Of a DNA stretch of 64,000 nt, positions 9,698 through 19,538 are shown piece after piece. The translations under genes and the position numbers were made by a program. Position 1 is the stretch's first letter. Each line of letters opens with the position of its first letter. Source of the stretch: Anastatus disparis (taxonomy: Eukaryota; Arthropoda; Insecta; Hymenoptera; Eupelmidae). The stretch spans positions 216,001 through 280,000 of the forward strand of contig JAFFSR010000353.1 of the NCBI GenBank assembly GCA_017163975.1. Reading direction: 5' to 3'. The notes beneath the pieces were generated by a model. It worked only from the letters and a program-made list of their open reading frames with translations, was not told the origin of the DNA and ran no database searches.

Positions 9698-11323
9698 ATG
9701 GCGAGTATGGAGGAGTTAAGGGAGATGTTACGGCGCATAGAAAACCAAGCAGCGGCTGTCGCCAAGGAAAATGAGATCCTTGGAAATCAGATTAAGATTT
9801 TAACGGAGGAAAATGGAAAATGGAGACAGCGGCTCAATGACGTCATACATTCGTCGGTACACGAAACCACGGTGGTCATGAACGACGCTACAACGCGAAC
9901 AGCGACACCTGACGTAAATGGAAGAAATGAACAACAGCCGATAAGCGTAACGGTAAATCAGCAGAGCAACAGCGTAAATGGCGAAAGTAATTTAATGCGT
10001 GGTAATGGCGATGTAAGTACAGTGCTCATCGAGGGTTTATTGGATAGATTTGAGTGTACACAGATAAACGTTACGATTCCCACGTTTGACGGTTATAAGG
10101 GCAATGCCCGTGAATATATTGAAAATCTAAATAAGTATTTCGTGCGCAAAAAAGTAAGAGAGGAGCACAAATTAATAGTTGCGGAGGAGACACTCAGAGG
10201 GCGCGCTAAAGCATGGTTTGAGGCTAGATATCAGCCATTTTGTGATTATGAACATTTTAAAATTTTGTTTCTTAAGGAATTTGACTCGATACAAGCTAGA
10301 ATTCGCATAAAAACCGAATGGGCAAATCGTAAATTTAGAAAAACGGATCAGTCATTATATGAATATTTTATGGAACAATTGAAAACCGCAAAATATTTTA
10401 CGCCGAGATTAGATGAATATGAGATAAATCTTATGATAGTTAAACAATTGCCGCGACATGCGAGGGATATTCTTGCAACGGTAAGCTTCGGAGATACGGA
10501 CAGAGTTGCGAAGACTCTTGCAAATTTAGACGAGTCCTACAAGGACAATATTAATGATAGACCTTCGTTGCTTCGTGAAAAGAATCAAATCAATTATATA
10601 CGTAAAATCGTAACTAATAATACTGGAAATTCTGAATATTTGCATGCTCCCAATACTGTAAATTGGAGAGAAAGTAATTATGATCAATATGTAATTAATG
10701 ATAAAAATCGTGAGATGAGTATGCAGTCGCAAATGAGGCAGGCTAGCATTAATGTAATTAGGTTAGAGTATGAGTACGGGTGTGATACGGAACAAAATGT
10801 CGGTGAGGAATGTAGGTATGAGTGTGATGTTGATGTGAGTTATGACAACGTACGTAACGACGTACAAGTACAGAGGCAAGATGAAAAAACAGGTGAAATA
10901 GTACAACCTGAAAAGAATATAGATAATTGTGAGGATTTGGTTGGGCACACTCATTCGAGTGATGAATTTAATAATATTTCTGACCATCGGTCATTAGCGT
11001 TTTGTTTAAATTCGCCGGTTATTAATGCGCGGGTAATTCGGTGGATCTTATGTGCAAAACAATATTTTTGCAATAACAAATACGGTAAAATTGGTAATAG
11101 TTTGGTTGCGGACATTTTCACTAGGTGCTTTCTAGGGGGGTCGGTTGACAAGCAATTTGATAATAAATATGTTAAGCAAGCACCTCAGGAAAATGACGTA
11201 AGCTTTCATGAGACTTGCTCGATTAATTCAATTGCTGAACGCAGTGCGTATCAAGAATTGTTAAACGGGTTCGAGCGGAATAGTCAATACCAAGGGGTGA
11301 TATTGTTCGTCAAGAGCGAATGA
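9698..11323 (+). CDS. gag: Gag-like protein, array unit 2
   Basis: Near-identical to the unit 1 protein through residue 518 (one Val-to-Ile change seen near residue 408). It continues past the unit 1 stop because CAA is retained, then leaves the unit 3 frame at a run of four G residues near 11294 (five in unit 3), giving a short alternative tail ending VILFVKSE. Domain content is the same: N-terminal coiled coil and central gypsy-type gag domain, no zinc knuckle and no pol. The role inferred is particle formation, with polymerase and integrase supplied by another element. Confidence 0.8.
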   Translation: MASMEELREMLRRIENQAAAVAKENEILGNQIKILTEENGKWRQRLNDVIHSSVHETTVVMNDATTRTATPDVNGRNEQQPISVTVNQQSNSVNGESNLMRGNGDVSTVLIEGLLDRFECTQINVTIPTFDGYKGNAREYIENLNKYFVRKKVREEHKLIVAEETLRGRAKAWFEARYQPFCDYEHFKILFLKEFDSIQARIRIKTEWANRKFRKTDQSLYEYFMEQLKTAKYFTPRLDEYEINLMIVKQLPRHARDILATVSFGDTDRVAKTLANLDESYKDNINDRPSLLREKNQINYIRKIVTNNTGNSEYLHAPNTVNWRESNYDQYVINDKNREMSMQSQMRQASINVIRLEYEYGCDTEQNVGEECRYECDVDVSYDNVRNDVQVQRQDEKTGEIVQPEKNIDNCEDLVGHTHSSDEFNNISDHRSLAFCLNSPVINARVIRWILCAKQYFCNNKYGKIGNSLVADIFTRCFLGGSVDKQFDNKYVKQAPQENDVSFHETCSINSIAERSAYQELLNGFERNSQYQGVILFVKSE

Positions 11324-11811
11324 CGAAGGTTCAGAAAGATTTTAAAAATGAGAAATAGGATAAATGGGGGAGACGCTATTTGTCACATCGCGTGGTTGAT
11401 AAAGCTTTAAAATGTACTCTTGTAACATTGGGATGTGCGGGGGCCGCGAAGTTATTTGAATGTCCAGTGGAATTCTTTTATTGGCGGCGTAGACTTAAAA
11501 AATATGTATATGCGGTGGTGTGTGTATGTATATATTGTAAAGTGTGGGTGATGAGTGTCGTACGAGATCATCTGCGAATGGTCTATAATTTTGTAAAACG
11601 AGCCTCGATAGAAGTAGGGTTAATTTCTGTATCAATCTTCGTAGGAAGAATCATATTTGTTTGTATACATGTTAAATTGATAGGTATGGTGGTAGAGGCG
11701 TGGGCCGCGGTGCGCTTCCGTACGCTTTGTTTATGGGCACTAGTGGTCTACGGCTCTATTACATGTATTTACAGACGACTCTATTGCCTGAGTGTCGTCT
11801 TCGGGGGCAAT
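11324..11811 (+). other. Post-gag region of unit 2
   Basis: Open from about 11380 into LTR 3, but in a different register from gag because of the G-run change. The translation is hydrophobic with Cys/Val/Tyr bias from GT-rich sequence. I see no domain. Confidence 0.4.
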
Positions 11812-12545
11812 TGTAATAGATCCTATAGGATATATATTATTTATTTAAATTTCGCGCTTGTATTTGTACGCCATTGCGTGGCGCTGGCGCTACTTGCGCC
11901 ATTTGACGACGAAGAGCAAGAAGAAAACGACGCCATTGAGCGTCAGACGCTGTGGAGACGTTCCACGAGACGGAGGTCAACGCTGACTCCGATCTCTCAT
12001 AATTATCTTGCGACACCAGGAGGTCAACGCTGACTCCTGTATAGTTTCTTTTTAAACAATTTTGGTTAGAAGATCTCAAGGCGGCTTCTCGGATCTCATT
12101 TGTGGGCTAGACGACAAAGGCGTCCCGGGGATCGAGCGGTTGCATCATCTTATATGAGGTAACGTGAGACTTCGCACGAGAGCATATTTTAAAGTATTGA
12201 AATTCCCTCCACAGGGTTATATTATTGTATAAAAAAGTGTATTCGCATAATGAACGAGTAATGATAATTCTCTCTAAAATAAAAGTAATAAGACGCATGT
12301 GACACGTTCGCATAAGCGTATAAGAAAAGACAACGCTTCATAAATATTCTTAAATTGTTAGGCTGCGCACGACAGGCTCGCTAGCGAACATTATGTTATA
12401 TTTTGTATATTGACTAGTTTTTCCACCTATAAATAAAACCATCATTTCCATCTAATTGATTGATATCATTTATTATTATCAGTGAATATTTACTAAAATC
12501 AAATAATCTAAAATATACATATATAAACAAAGTAAATTCACTATA
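11812..12545 (+). repeat. LTR 3 of the array (shared by units 2 and 3)
   Basis: 734 bp, again differing from the other LTRs at only a few sites, for example ATATATTA instead of ATGTATTA near 11831. Shared between units 2 and 3. Confidence 0.85.
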
Positions 12546-12653
12546 ATTGGCGCTCAACTAGAGGTATAGCGAGCTGCGTGCGTATTGCCATAAACTAAAA
12601 TATTAATTCGTGGAATTTTTTGCCGAGGCGATTGATGACAAGCTACATCTATA

Positions 12654-14315
12654 ATGGCGAGTATGGAGGAGTTAAGGGAGATGTTACGGCGCATAGAAAA
12701 CCAAGCAGCGGCTGTCGCCAAGGAAAATGAGATCCTTGGAAATCAGATTAAGATTTTAACGGAGGAAAATGGAAAATGGAGACAGCGGCTCAATGACGTC
12801 ATACATTCGTCGGTACACGAAACCACGGTGGTCATGAACGACGCTACAACGCGAACAGCGACACCTGACGTAAATGGAAGAAATGAACAACAGCCGATAA
12901 GCGTAACGGTAAATCAGCAGAGCAACAGCGTAAATGGCGAAAGTAATTTAATGCGTGGTAATGGCGATGTAAGTACAGTGCTCATCGAGGGTTTATTGGA
13001 TAGATTTGAGTGTACACAAATAAACGTTACGATTCCCACGTTTGACGGTTATAAGGGCAATGCCCGTGAATATATTGAAAATCTAAATAAGTATTTCGTG
13101 CGCAAAAAAGTAAGAGAGGAGCACAAATTAATAGTTGCGGAGGAGACACTCAGAGGGCGCGCTAAAGCATGGTTTGAGGCTAGATATCAGCCATTTTGTG
13201 ATTATGAACATTTTAAAATTTTGTTTCTTAAGGAATTTGACTCGATACAAGCTAGAATTCGCATAAAAACCGAATGGGCAAATCGTAAATTTAGAAAAAC
13301 GGATCAGTCATTATATGAATATTTTATGGAACAATTGAAAACCGCAAAATATTTTACGCCGAGATTAGACGAATATGAGATAAATCTTATGATAGTTAAA
13401 CAATTGCCGCGACATGCGAGGGATATTCTTGCAACGGTAAGCTTCGGAGATACGGACAGAGTTGCGAAGACTCTTGCAAATTTAGACGAGTCCTACAAGG
13501 ACAATATTAATGATAGACCTTCGTTGCTTCGTGAAAAGAATCAAATCAATTATATACGTAAAATCGTAACTAATAATACTGGAAATTCTGAATATTTGCA
13601 TGCTCCCAATACTGTAAATTGGAGAGAAAGTAATTATGATCAATATGTAATTAATGATAAAAATCGTGAGATGAGTATGCAGTCGCAAATGAGGCAGGCT
13701 AGCATTAATGTAATTAGGTTAGAGTATGAGTACGGGTGTGATACGGAACAAAATGTCGGTGAGGAATGTAGGTATGAGTGTGATGTTGATGTGAGTTATG
13801 ACAACGTACGTAACGACGTACAAGTACAGAGGCAAGATGAAAAAACAGGTGAAATAGTACAACCTGAAAAGAATGTAGATAATTGTGAGGATTTGGTTGG
13901 GCACACTCATTCGAGTGATGAATTTAATAATATTTCTGACCATCGGTCATTAGCGTTTTGTTTAAATTCGCCGGTTATTAATGCGCGGGTAATTCGGTGG
14001 ATCTTATGTGCAAAACAATATTTTTGCAATAACAAATACGGTAAAATTGGTAATAGTTTGGTTGCGGACATTTTCACTAGGTGCTTTCTAGGGGGGTCGG
14101 TTGACAAGCAATTTGATAATAAATATGTTAAGCAAGCACCTCAGGAAAATGACGTAAGCTTTCATGAGACTTGCTCGATTAATTCAATTGCTGAACGCAG
14201 TGCGTATCAAGAATTGTTAAACGGGTTCGAGCGGAATAGTCAATACCAAGGGGGTGATATTGTTCGTCAAGAGCGAATGACGAAGGTTCAGAAAGATTTT
14301 AAAAATGAGAAATAG
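12654..14315 (+). CDS. gag: Gag-like protein, array unit 3 (longest copy)
   Basis: A 553-residue version of the array Gag, ending ...KVQKDFKNEK at TAG 14313-14315. Coiled coil at residues 1-50, gypsy-type gag domain at about 125-275, acidic C-terminal region. A short segment near residue 435 (LNSPVINARV) has the look of the first strand of a retropepsin, but the catalytic Asp-Thr/Ser-Gly is absent, so a decayed protease is only a guess. This copy lacks the premature stop of unit 1 and the frameshift of unit 2 and is the best candidate for a functional product. Confidence 0.8.
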   Translation: MASMEELREMLRRIENQAAAVAKENEILGNQIKILTEENGKWRQRLNDVIHSSVHETTVVMNDATTRTATPDVNGRNEQQPISVTVNQQSNSVNGESNLMRGNGDVSTVLIEGLLDRFECTQINVTIPTFDGYKGNAREYIENLNKYFVRKKVREEHKLIVAEETLRGRAKAWFEARYQPFCDYEHFKILFLKEFDSIQARIRIKTEWANRKFRKTDQSLYEYFMEQLKTAKYFTPRLDEYEINLMIVKQLPRHARDILATVSFGDTDRVAKTLANLDESYKDNINDRPSLLREKNQINYIRKIVTNNTGNSEYLHAPNTVNWRESNYDQYVINDKNREMSMQSQMRQASINVIRLEYEYGCDTEQNVGEECRYECDVDVSYDNVRNDVQVQRQDEKTGEIVQPEKNVDNCEDLVGHTHSSDEFNNISDHRSLAFCLNSPVINARVIRWILCAKQYFCNNKYGKIGNSLVADIFTRCFLGGSVDKQFDNKYVKQAPQENDVSFHETCSINSIAERSAYQELLNGFERNSQYQGGDIVRQERMTKVQKDFKNEK

Positions 14316-14990
14316 GATAAATGGGGGAGACGCTATTTGTCACATCGCGTGGTTGATAAAGCTTTAAAATGTACTCTTGTAACATTGGGATGTGCGGGGG
14401 CCGCGAAGTTATTTGAATGTCCAGTGGAATTCTTTTATTGGCGGCGTAGACGTAAAAAATATGTATATGCGGTGGTGTGTGTATGTATATATTGTAAAGT
14501 GTGGGTGATGAGTGTCGTACGAGATCATCTGCGAATGGTCTATAATTTTGTAAAACGAGCCTCGATAGAAGTAGGGTTAATTTCTGTATCAATCTTCGTA
14601 GGAAGAATCATATTTGTTTGTATATATGTTAAATTGATAGGTATGGTGGTAGAGGCGTGGGCCGCGGTGCGCTTCCGTACGCTTTGTTTATGGGCACTAG
14701 TGGTCTACGGCTCTATTACATGTATTTACAGACGACTCTATTGCCTGAGTGTCGTCTTCGGGGGCAATTGTAATAGATCCTATAGGATATGTATTATTTA
14801 TTTAAATTTCGCGCTTGTATTTGTACGCCATTGCGTGGCGCTGGCGCTACTTGCGCCATTTGACGACGAAGAGCAAGAAGAAAACGACGCCATTGAGCGT
14901 CAGACGCTGTGGAGACGTTCCACGAGACGGAGGTCAACGCTGACTCCGATCTCTCATAATTATCTTGCGACACCAGGAGGTCAACGCTGA
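14316..14990 (+). CDS. Open frame in register with gag after its TAG (unit 3)
   Basis: Directly after the gag TAG the same frame stays open for 224 codons and stops at a TGA inside LTR 4. The product would be basic-hydrophobic (WRRRRKKYVYAVV, then three membrane-like stretches rich in Val, Ile and Cys), with an acidic patch followed by an Arg-rich patch coded by the LTR. It has no good start codon of its own, so if expressed it would need stop-codon readthrough. Against this, units 1 and 2 have lost the register and composition is biased. It may be a chance frame or a remnant of a lost gene. Confidence 0.25.
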   Translation, partial: DKWGRRYLSHRVVDKALKCTLVTLGCAGAAKLFECPVEFFYWRRRRKKYVYAVVCVCIYCKVWVMSVVRDHLRMVYNFVKRASIEVGLISVSIFVGRIIFVCIYVKLIGMVVEAWAAVRFRTLCLWALVVYGSITCIYRRLYCLSVVFGGNCNRSYRICIIYLNFALVFVRHCVALALLAPFDDEEQEENDAIERQTLWRRSTRRRSTLTPISHNYLATPGGQR

Positions 14991-15501
14991 CTCCTGTATA
15001 GTTTCTTTTTAAACAATTTTGGTTAGAAGATCTCAAGGCGGCTTCTCGGATCTCATTTGTGGGCTAGACGACAAAGGCGTCCGGGGATCGAGCGGTTGCA
15101 TCATCTTATATGAGGTAACGTGAGACTTCGCACGAGAGCATATTTTAAAGTATTGAAATTCCCTCCACAGGGTTATATTATTGTATAAAAAAGTGTATTC
15201 GCATAATGAACGAGTAATGATAATTCTCTCTAAAATAAAAGTAATAAGACGCATGTGACACGTTCGCATAAGCGTATAAGAAAAGACAACGCTTCATAAA
15301 TATTCTCAAATTGTTAGGCTGCGCACGACAGGCTCGCTAGCGAACATTATGTTATATTTTGTATATTGACTAGTTTTTCCACCTATAAATAAAACCATCA
15401 TTTCCATCTAATTGATTGATATCATTTATTATTATCAGTGAATATTTACTAAAATCAAATAATCTAAAATATACATATATAAACAAAGTAAATTCACTAT
15501 A
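14769..15501 (+). repeat. LTR 4, terminal LTR of the array
   Basis: 733 bp, one C fewer than the others near 15082. It ends TTCACTATA and is followed not by the primer-binding site but by ATAG, the right target duplication, then by the continuation of non-LTR ORF1. Confidence 0.85.
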
Positions 15502-15505
15502 ATAG
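15502..15505. other. Right target-site duplication ATAG of the LTR array
   Basis: Matches ATAG at 5898-5901 across the 9.6-kb array. Confidence 0.7.
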
Positions 15506-15533
15506 AATGCTCTTAAACCATGTGAGAGTGAGT

Positions 15534-15904
15534 TTAAGAGCAAGTCGATATATATGTCCTTTTCTAATCAAAGAATCGAGTTTTTTACGGAAACTAATCA
15601 TTTCAGCAAAAAACAAAGAGGAAGCCCTATCTCTTATTACAAAAAGCAATATTTTCTTTGATAAGAAATAATTGATTTTATCGCTTTGTTCTGAAACAAA
15701 CCTTAAAAAACTAAATCATCAACCCTATCCTCTATGTTTTTTTGAAAACGAAGCGATGAAATCAATTCTTCCTTACCAAAGAAAATATTGCTTTTTGTAA
15801 TACGAGATGGGGCTTTCTCTTTGTTTTTTGCTAAAATGATTAGTTTTCGTAAAAAACTCGATTTTTTTATTAGAAAAGGACAGAGATACGTGACCTCCTC
15901 TTAA
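15534..15904. mobile_element. TTAA foldback MITE, copy A (GACCTCCTCTTAA end)
   Basis: 371-bp palindromic element, TTAAGAGCAAGTC left and GACCTCCTCTTAA right, with arms of about 170 bp and centre near 15720. Inserted in ORF1 of the non-LTR retrotransposon. Same subfamily as 16066-17997 and 57011-57397. No ORF. Confidence 0.75.
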
Positions 15905-16065
15905 TGATAATTCCTTCACCTTTAGCTATAAACATTTTGTTAGTTTTGTCTAAAATACTTATAGTAACTCAAATGTTTTCATTGAAGCCGAAAAACTATC
16001 TAATAACAAAACAAATATAATAAATCGTATAAGCAAAACATACCCAAAAGTTATTAATGAAACCA
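15905..16065 (+). pseudogene. Non-LTR ORF1 C-terminal fragment between two MITEs
   Basis: The frame reads NTYSNSNVFIEAEKLSNN and TYPKVINETI up to the next MITE, then resumes beyond it with KGKLTRLKNKL. This is the pattern of the conserved C-terminal tail of R1/LOA-type ORF1 proteins, where a short helix with an Arg/Lys-rich end follows a Tyr-Pro motif. One in-frame stop (TAA) is present near 15950. The join at the TTAA target restores the register exactly, which is the main evidence. Confidence 0.6.
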
Positions 16066-16147
16066 TTAAGAGGAGGTCGAGTATATCTGTCCTTTTCTAA
16101 TCGAAGAATTGATTTTTTTACGAAAATTAATAATTGTAGCAAAAAAT

Positions 16148-16386
16148 TAGGGACCCTCTAGGAAGGGACAAGAAAATGTTGCCGCCATACTGATCTAAAC
16201 CGGAAAGGAACGGATAAAGTGCTTATAGAAAACATCACGGGTCGTCTGCTAGGCTTCGTGGGGAATATTTACTGTCTCTTTCTAACATATTACGTTCTTA
16301 TGTAGTTTCCGGTTTAGATCTCTTGTTTGTAACAGCCAATAGAAAACGCAGAGCACCTTTTCCAGTCCCTTTCTAGAGGGTCCCTA
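16148..16386. mobile_element. hAT-like MITE with 8-bp target duplication
   Basis: Inverted ends TAGGGACCCTCTAGGAAGGG and GTCCCTTTCTAGAGGGTCCC-TA, 22 bp with one mismatch, flanked by perfect 8-bp CAAAAAAT copies (16140-16147, 16387-16394). An 8-bp duplication is typical of hAT and P elements; TAGGG-type ends favour hAT. 239 bp, no ORF. Confidence 0.8.
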
Positions 16387-16420
16387 CAAAAAATAAGAAG
16401 AAAGCCCCATCTCGTATAAT

Positions 16421-16697
16421 AATAATATTAAAAATAAAAAAAAAACTTTTTAATGTACCACGTTTTTATAATGAACCAAAAAGTATAAAATAATGTGTAA
16501 TAAAATGAAAAATGAATAATGATTTGAAATAAAAAAAACGTGGGGCGCATGTTTATTATTATGTATTGTATGCGCCCCACGTTTTTTTTATTTCAAATCA
16601 TTATTCATTTTTCATTTTATTACACATTATTTTATACTTTTTGGTTCATTATAAAAACGTGGTACATTAAAAAGTTTTTTTTTATTTTTAATATTAT
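16421..16697. repeat. Perfect long hairpin in repeat R copy 1
   Basis: Arms run from TAATATTAAAAATAAA inward to CGTGGGGCGCATG and back. The apical stem is GC-rich (GTGGGGCGCAT/ATGCGCCCCAC) on an AT-rich base. It could form a cruciform, or a dsRNA hairpin if transcribed. Equivalent hairpins are at 18241-18507 and 26044-26319. Confidence 0.7.
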
Positions 16698-17637
16698 TTT
16701 ATACTTTTTAGTTCAATTAAAAAACGTGGTAGATTGAAAATTCTTTTATTTAAATATTATCTTATACATTTTGGTATTATTATTATTATTAATAATATTA
16801 TTTATCGTGTTGTCCAACAGTGCATATTATATAGCATATATATTGTTGTCAAGGGACTAAAACGTGTTTCATCTATTTTTTTTAGAGAACATGTAATCAC
16901 ACGGTGAGTTTCCCGCCATTTTGACGATAATGACGCCATTAGGAATTCAACCAAGATTTATTGTTTTATGCATTGTTAGACCATAAAATGAATAAAATAC
17001 AGTCTCAAATTTTATATGTACAATACAAAATGCTGTAATTTATGTCTAATTGCAATATGAGAAGTTAAAGAATTTTAAAAATTTTCGAAGATGGTTAGAC
17101 ACTAATGTTAAAAGTATATCTATATATAAAATCTTCAAAATTTCAATTTTTCCAATATCTCCGTATATAATTGTATTAATATATTTTTCGGTGGGAATAT
17201 ATATTTAATTATATTATCCAACAATGCATGCAAAAATATAATATTGAATATATTAATATATTAATATATTTGATATATTAATATATTAATATATTTGATA
17301 TATTAATATATTAATATATTACTATATTAATATATTACTACATTTGATATATTAATATATTAATATATTAATATATTAATATATCAAAAGAAGATTTTTA
17401 AAATTTTCGAAGATGTTTAGACACTAATGTTAAAAGTGTATCTATATATAAAATCTTAAAATCTTCAATTTTGCCAACATCTCCGTATATGATTGAATAT
17501 ATTAATATATTGTTCGGTAGATATATATATTTTTTTTATAATATTGCATTGTCATCCAGTTCCGAGCTATATTTAAAATTTCAAGTCTCTAGCTCATCAG
17601 GAAGTTAGTTTACAATCGGTTGCAAAATTCGTACCGA

Positions 17638-17676
<39 letters not shown>

Positions 17677-17717
17677 CCAAAGCGAGTTAATAAAAACGTA
17701 GTAATAAAAACGTAGTA
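16421..17717 (+). mobile_element. Hairpin repeat R, copy 1
   Basis: A 1.3-kb repeat found three times here, almost identical each time. Order: a near-perfect hairpin of about 277 bp (arms about 130 bp, loop near 16551-16567), a partial direct copy of the arm, a segment with CCCGCCATTTTGACG, two diverged direct copies of a roughly 100-bp module flanking a (TATATTAATA)n array, a segment ending in CGTACCGAA, a (CAGA)n tract at 17637-17676, and a tail of repeated AATAAAAACGTAGT. The variable simple-repeat tail and lack of inverted ends suggest a retroposed non-autonomous element. Open frames inside are hairpin shadows. Confidence 0.65.
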
Positions 17718-17997
17718 AAAAGCAAGATTCTCTTTTATCAGGAAAAATTGTTTTCATCGCTTCGTTTTTAAGAAAACCTTGAAAAACTGAATTGTCCATC
17801 CTAACCTCTATTTTTTAAGTTTTTCAAGGTTTTCTTAAAAATGAATCGATAAAAATAATTTTTCCTCGTCAAAGAAAATCTTGCTTTTTATTATACGAGA
17901 TGGGGCTATCTCCTTATTTTTTTCCACTATTATTAGTTTGTGCAAAAAAATTAATTTTTTGATTAAAAAAGGACAGAGATATACGACCTGCCCTTAA

Positions 17998-18120
17998 AGG
18001 CAAACTCACAAGGTTAAAAAATAAACTAACTATGTTGAATTTTGATTAATATTTAGATAGTAAAATAAATAAAAATAGTGAAAAAAGTGATTCAGACTGA
18101 GAACTTGAAGATTCTGCTGC
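17998..18120 (+). pseudogene. Non-LTR ORF1 extreme C-terminus
   Basis: Continues KGKLTRLKNKL in the register set by the fragment before the MITE, with in-frame stops, and ends with an acidic Ser/Asp tail (ELEDSAA) at a TAA about 12 bp before the ORF2 start. ORF1 and ORF2 are therefore closely spaced, as usual in these elements. Confidence 0.5.
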
Positions 18121-18132
18121 CTAAATTATATA

Positions 18133-18240
18133 ATGGCTAACAAAAATATAAAAAGTGATAATTATAAATCGTTACGTTTAGTCTACTGGAATACTCGTAG
18201 CATTAATAAACGTAGAAATGAACTTTCAGACTTATTAGCA
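18133..18240 (+). pseudogene. Non-LTR ORF2 start: first strand of the APE endonuclease
   Basis: ATG 18133 opens a frame whose residues 15-27 read LRLVYWNTRSINK, the conserved first strand of apurinic-endonuclease-like domains of non-LTR retrotransposons (the Asn is a metal-site residue), followed by RRNELSDLLA. The frame is cut after 36 residues by repeat R copy 2. The domain continues at 19539. Confidence 0.7.
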
Positions 18241-19442
18241 AAAAAATAAAAAAAAAACTTTTTAATGTACCACGTTTTTATAATGAACCAAAAAGTATAA
18301 AACAATGTGTAATAAAATGAAAAATGAATAATGATTTGAAATAAAAAAAACGTGGGGCGCATGTTTATTATTATGTATTGTATGCGCCCCACGTTTTTTT
18401 TATTTCAAATCATTATTCATTTTTCATTTTATTACACATTATTTTATACTTTTTGGTTCATTATAAAAACGTGGTACATTAAAAAGTTTTTTTTTTATTT
18501 TTAATATTATTTTATACTTTTTAGTTCAATTAAAAAACGTGGTAGATTGAAAATTCTTTTATTTAAATATTATCTTATACATTTTGGTATTATTATTATT
18601 ATTAATAATATTATTTATCGTGTTGTCCAACAGTGCATATTATATAGCATATATATTGTTGTCAAGGGACTAAAACGTGTTTCATCTATTTTTTTTAGAG
18701 AACACGTAATCACATGGTGAGTTTCCCGCCATTTTGACGATAATGACGCCATTAGAAATTCAACCAAGATTTATTGTTTTATGCATTGTTAGACCATAAA
18801 ATGAATAAAATACAGTCTCAAATTTTATATGTACAATACAAAATGCTGTAATTTATGTCTAATTGCAATATGAGAAGTTGAAGAATTTTAAAAATTTTCG
18901 AAGATGGTTAGACACTAATGTTAAAAGTATATCTATATATAAAATCTTCAAAATTCCAATTTTTCCAATATCTCCGTATATAATTGTATTAATATATTTT
19001 TCGGTGGGAATATATATTTAATTATATTATCCAACAATGCATGCAAAAAAATAATATTGAATATATTAATATATTAATATATTTGATATATTAATATATT
19101 TGATATATTAATATATTAATATATTACTATATTAATATATTACTACATTTGATATATTAATATATTAATATATTAATATATTAATATATCAAAAGAAGAT
19201 TTTTAAAATTTTCGAAGATGTTTAGACACTAATGTTAAAAGTGTATCTATATATAAAATCTTCAAATCTTCAATTTTGCCAACATCTCCGTATATGATTG
19301 AATATATTAATATATTGTTCGGTAGATATATATATTTTTTTTATAATATTGCATTGTCATCCAGTTCCGAGCTATATTTAAAATTTCAAGTCTCTAGCTC
19401 ATCAGGAAGTTAGTTTACAATCGGTTGCGAAATTCGTACCGA

Positions 19443-19481
<39 letters not shown>

Positions 19482-19538
19482 CCAAAGCGAGTTAATAAAA
19501 ACGTAGTAATAAAAACGTAGTAAAAAAACGTAGTAAAA
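18241..19538 (+). mobile_element. Hairpin repeat R, copy 2, inserted in ORF2
   Basis: Same structure as copy 1 with the hairpin at 18241-18507, (CAGA)n at 19441-19482 and three tail units of AAAACGTAGTA. It interrupts the endonuclease domain. It differs from copy 1 in the number of (TATATTAATA) units and a few point changes. Low-complexity (TGTC)n frames on the minus strand are not genes. Confidence 0.65.

Larger units (their letters stand above)
5902..15501 (+). mobile_element. Tandem array of a gag-only LTR retrotransposon (4 LTRs, 3 interiors)
   Basis: Four LTRs of 733-734 bp alternate with three interiors of 2220-2223 bp. Every interior starts with a tRNA primer-binding-like TGGCGCTCAACTAGAGG and encodes one Gag-type protein; none holds protease, reverse transcriptase or integrase motifs. 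The whole array lies within one ATAG target duplication and interrupts ORF1 of a non-LTR retrotransposon. Copies differ by a handful of substitutions and homopolymer indels, so the array is young. It resembles non-autonomous terminal-repeat elements that keep only gag. Likely origins are unequal LTR-LTR recombination or insertion of a multimeric cDNA; an assembly artefact must be excluded. Confidence 0.85.
16066..17997. mobile_element. TTAA foldback MITE, copy B, split by two nested insertions
   Basis: Left end TTAAGAGGAGGTCGAG at 16066, right end GACCTGCCCTTAA near 17997. Once the hAT-like insertion (16148-16394 including target copy) and the hairpin repeat (about 16421-17717) are set aside, about 0.39 kb remains, the size of copy A, and its parts align with copy A in order. 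Confidence 0.7.

Noticed and set aside
5902..15501. Array as an endogenous virus with envelope
   Set aside because: No pol or env motifs; the hydrophobic post-gag frame is not conserved between units and has biased composition.
16540..16737. 65-residue frame MGRMFIIMYCMRPTF
   Set aside because: Lies in the hairpin of repeat R and reflects its palindrome.
17605..17799. Frame with SVCLSVCLSVC repeats
   Set aside because: Translation of the (CAGA)n tract in repeat R.
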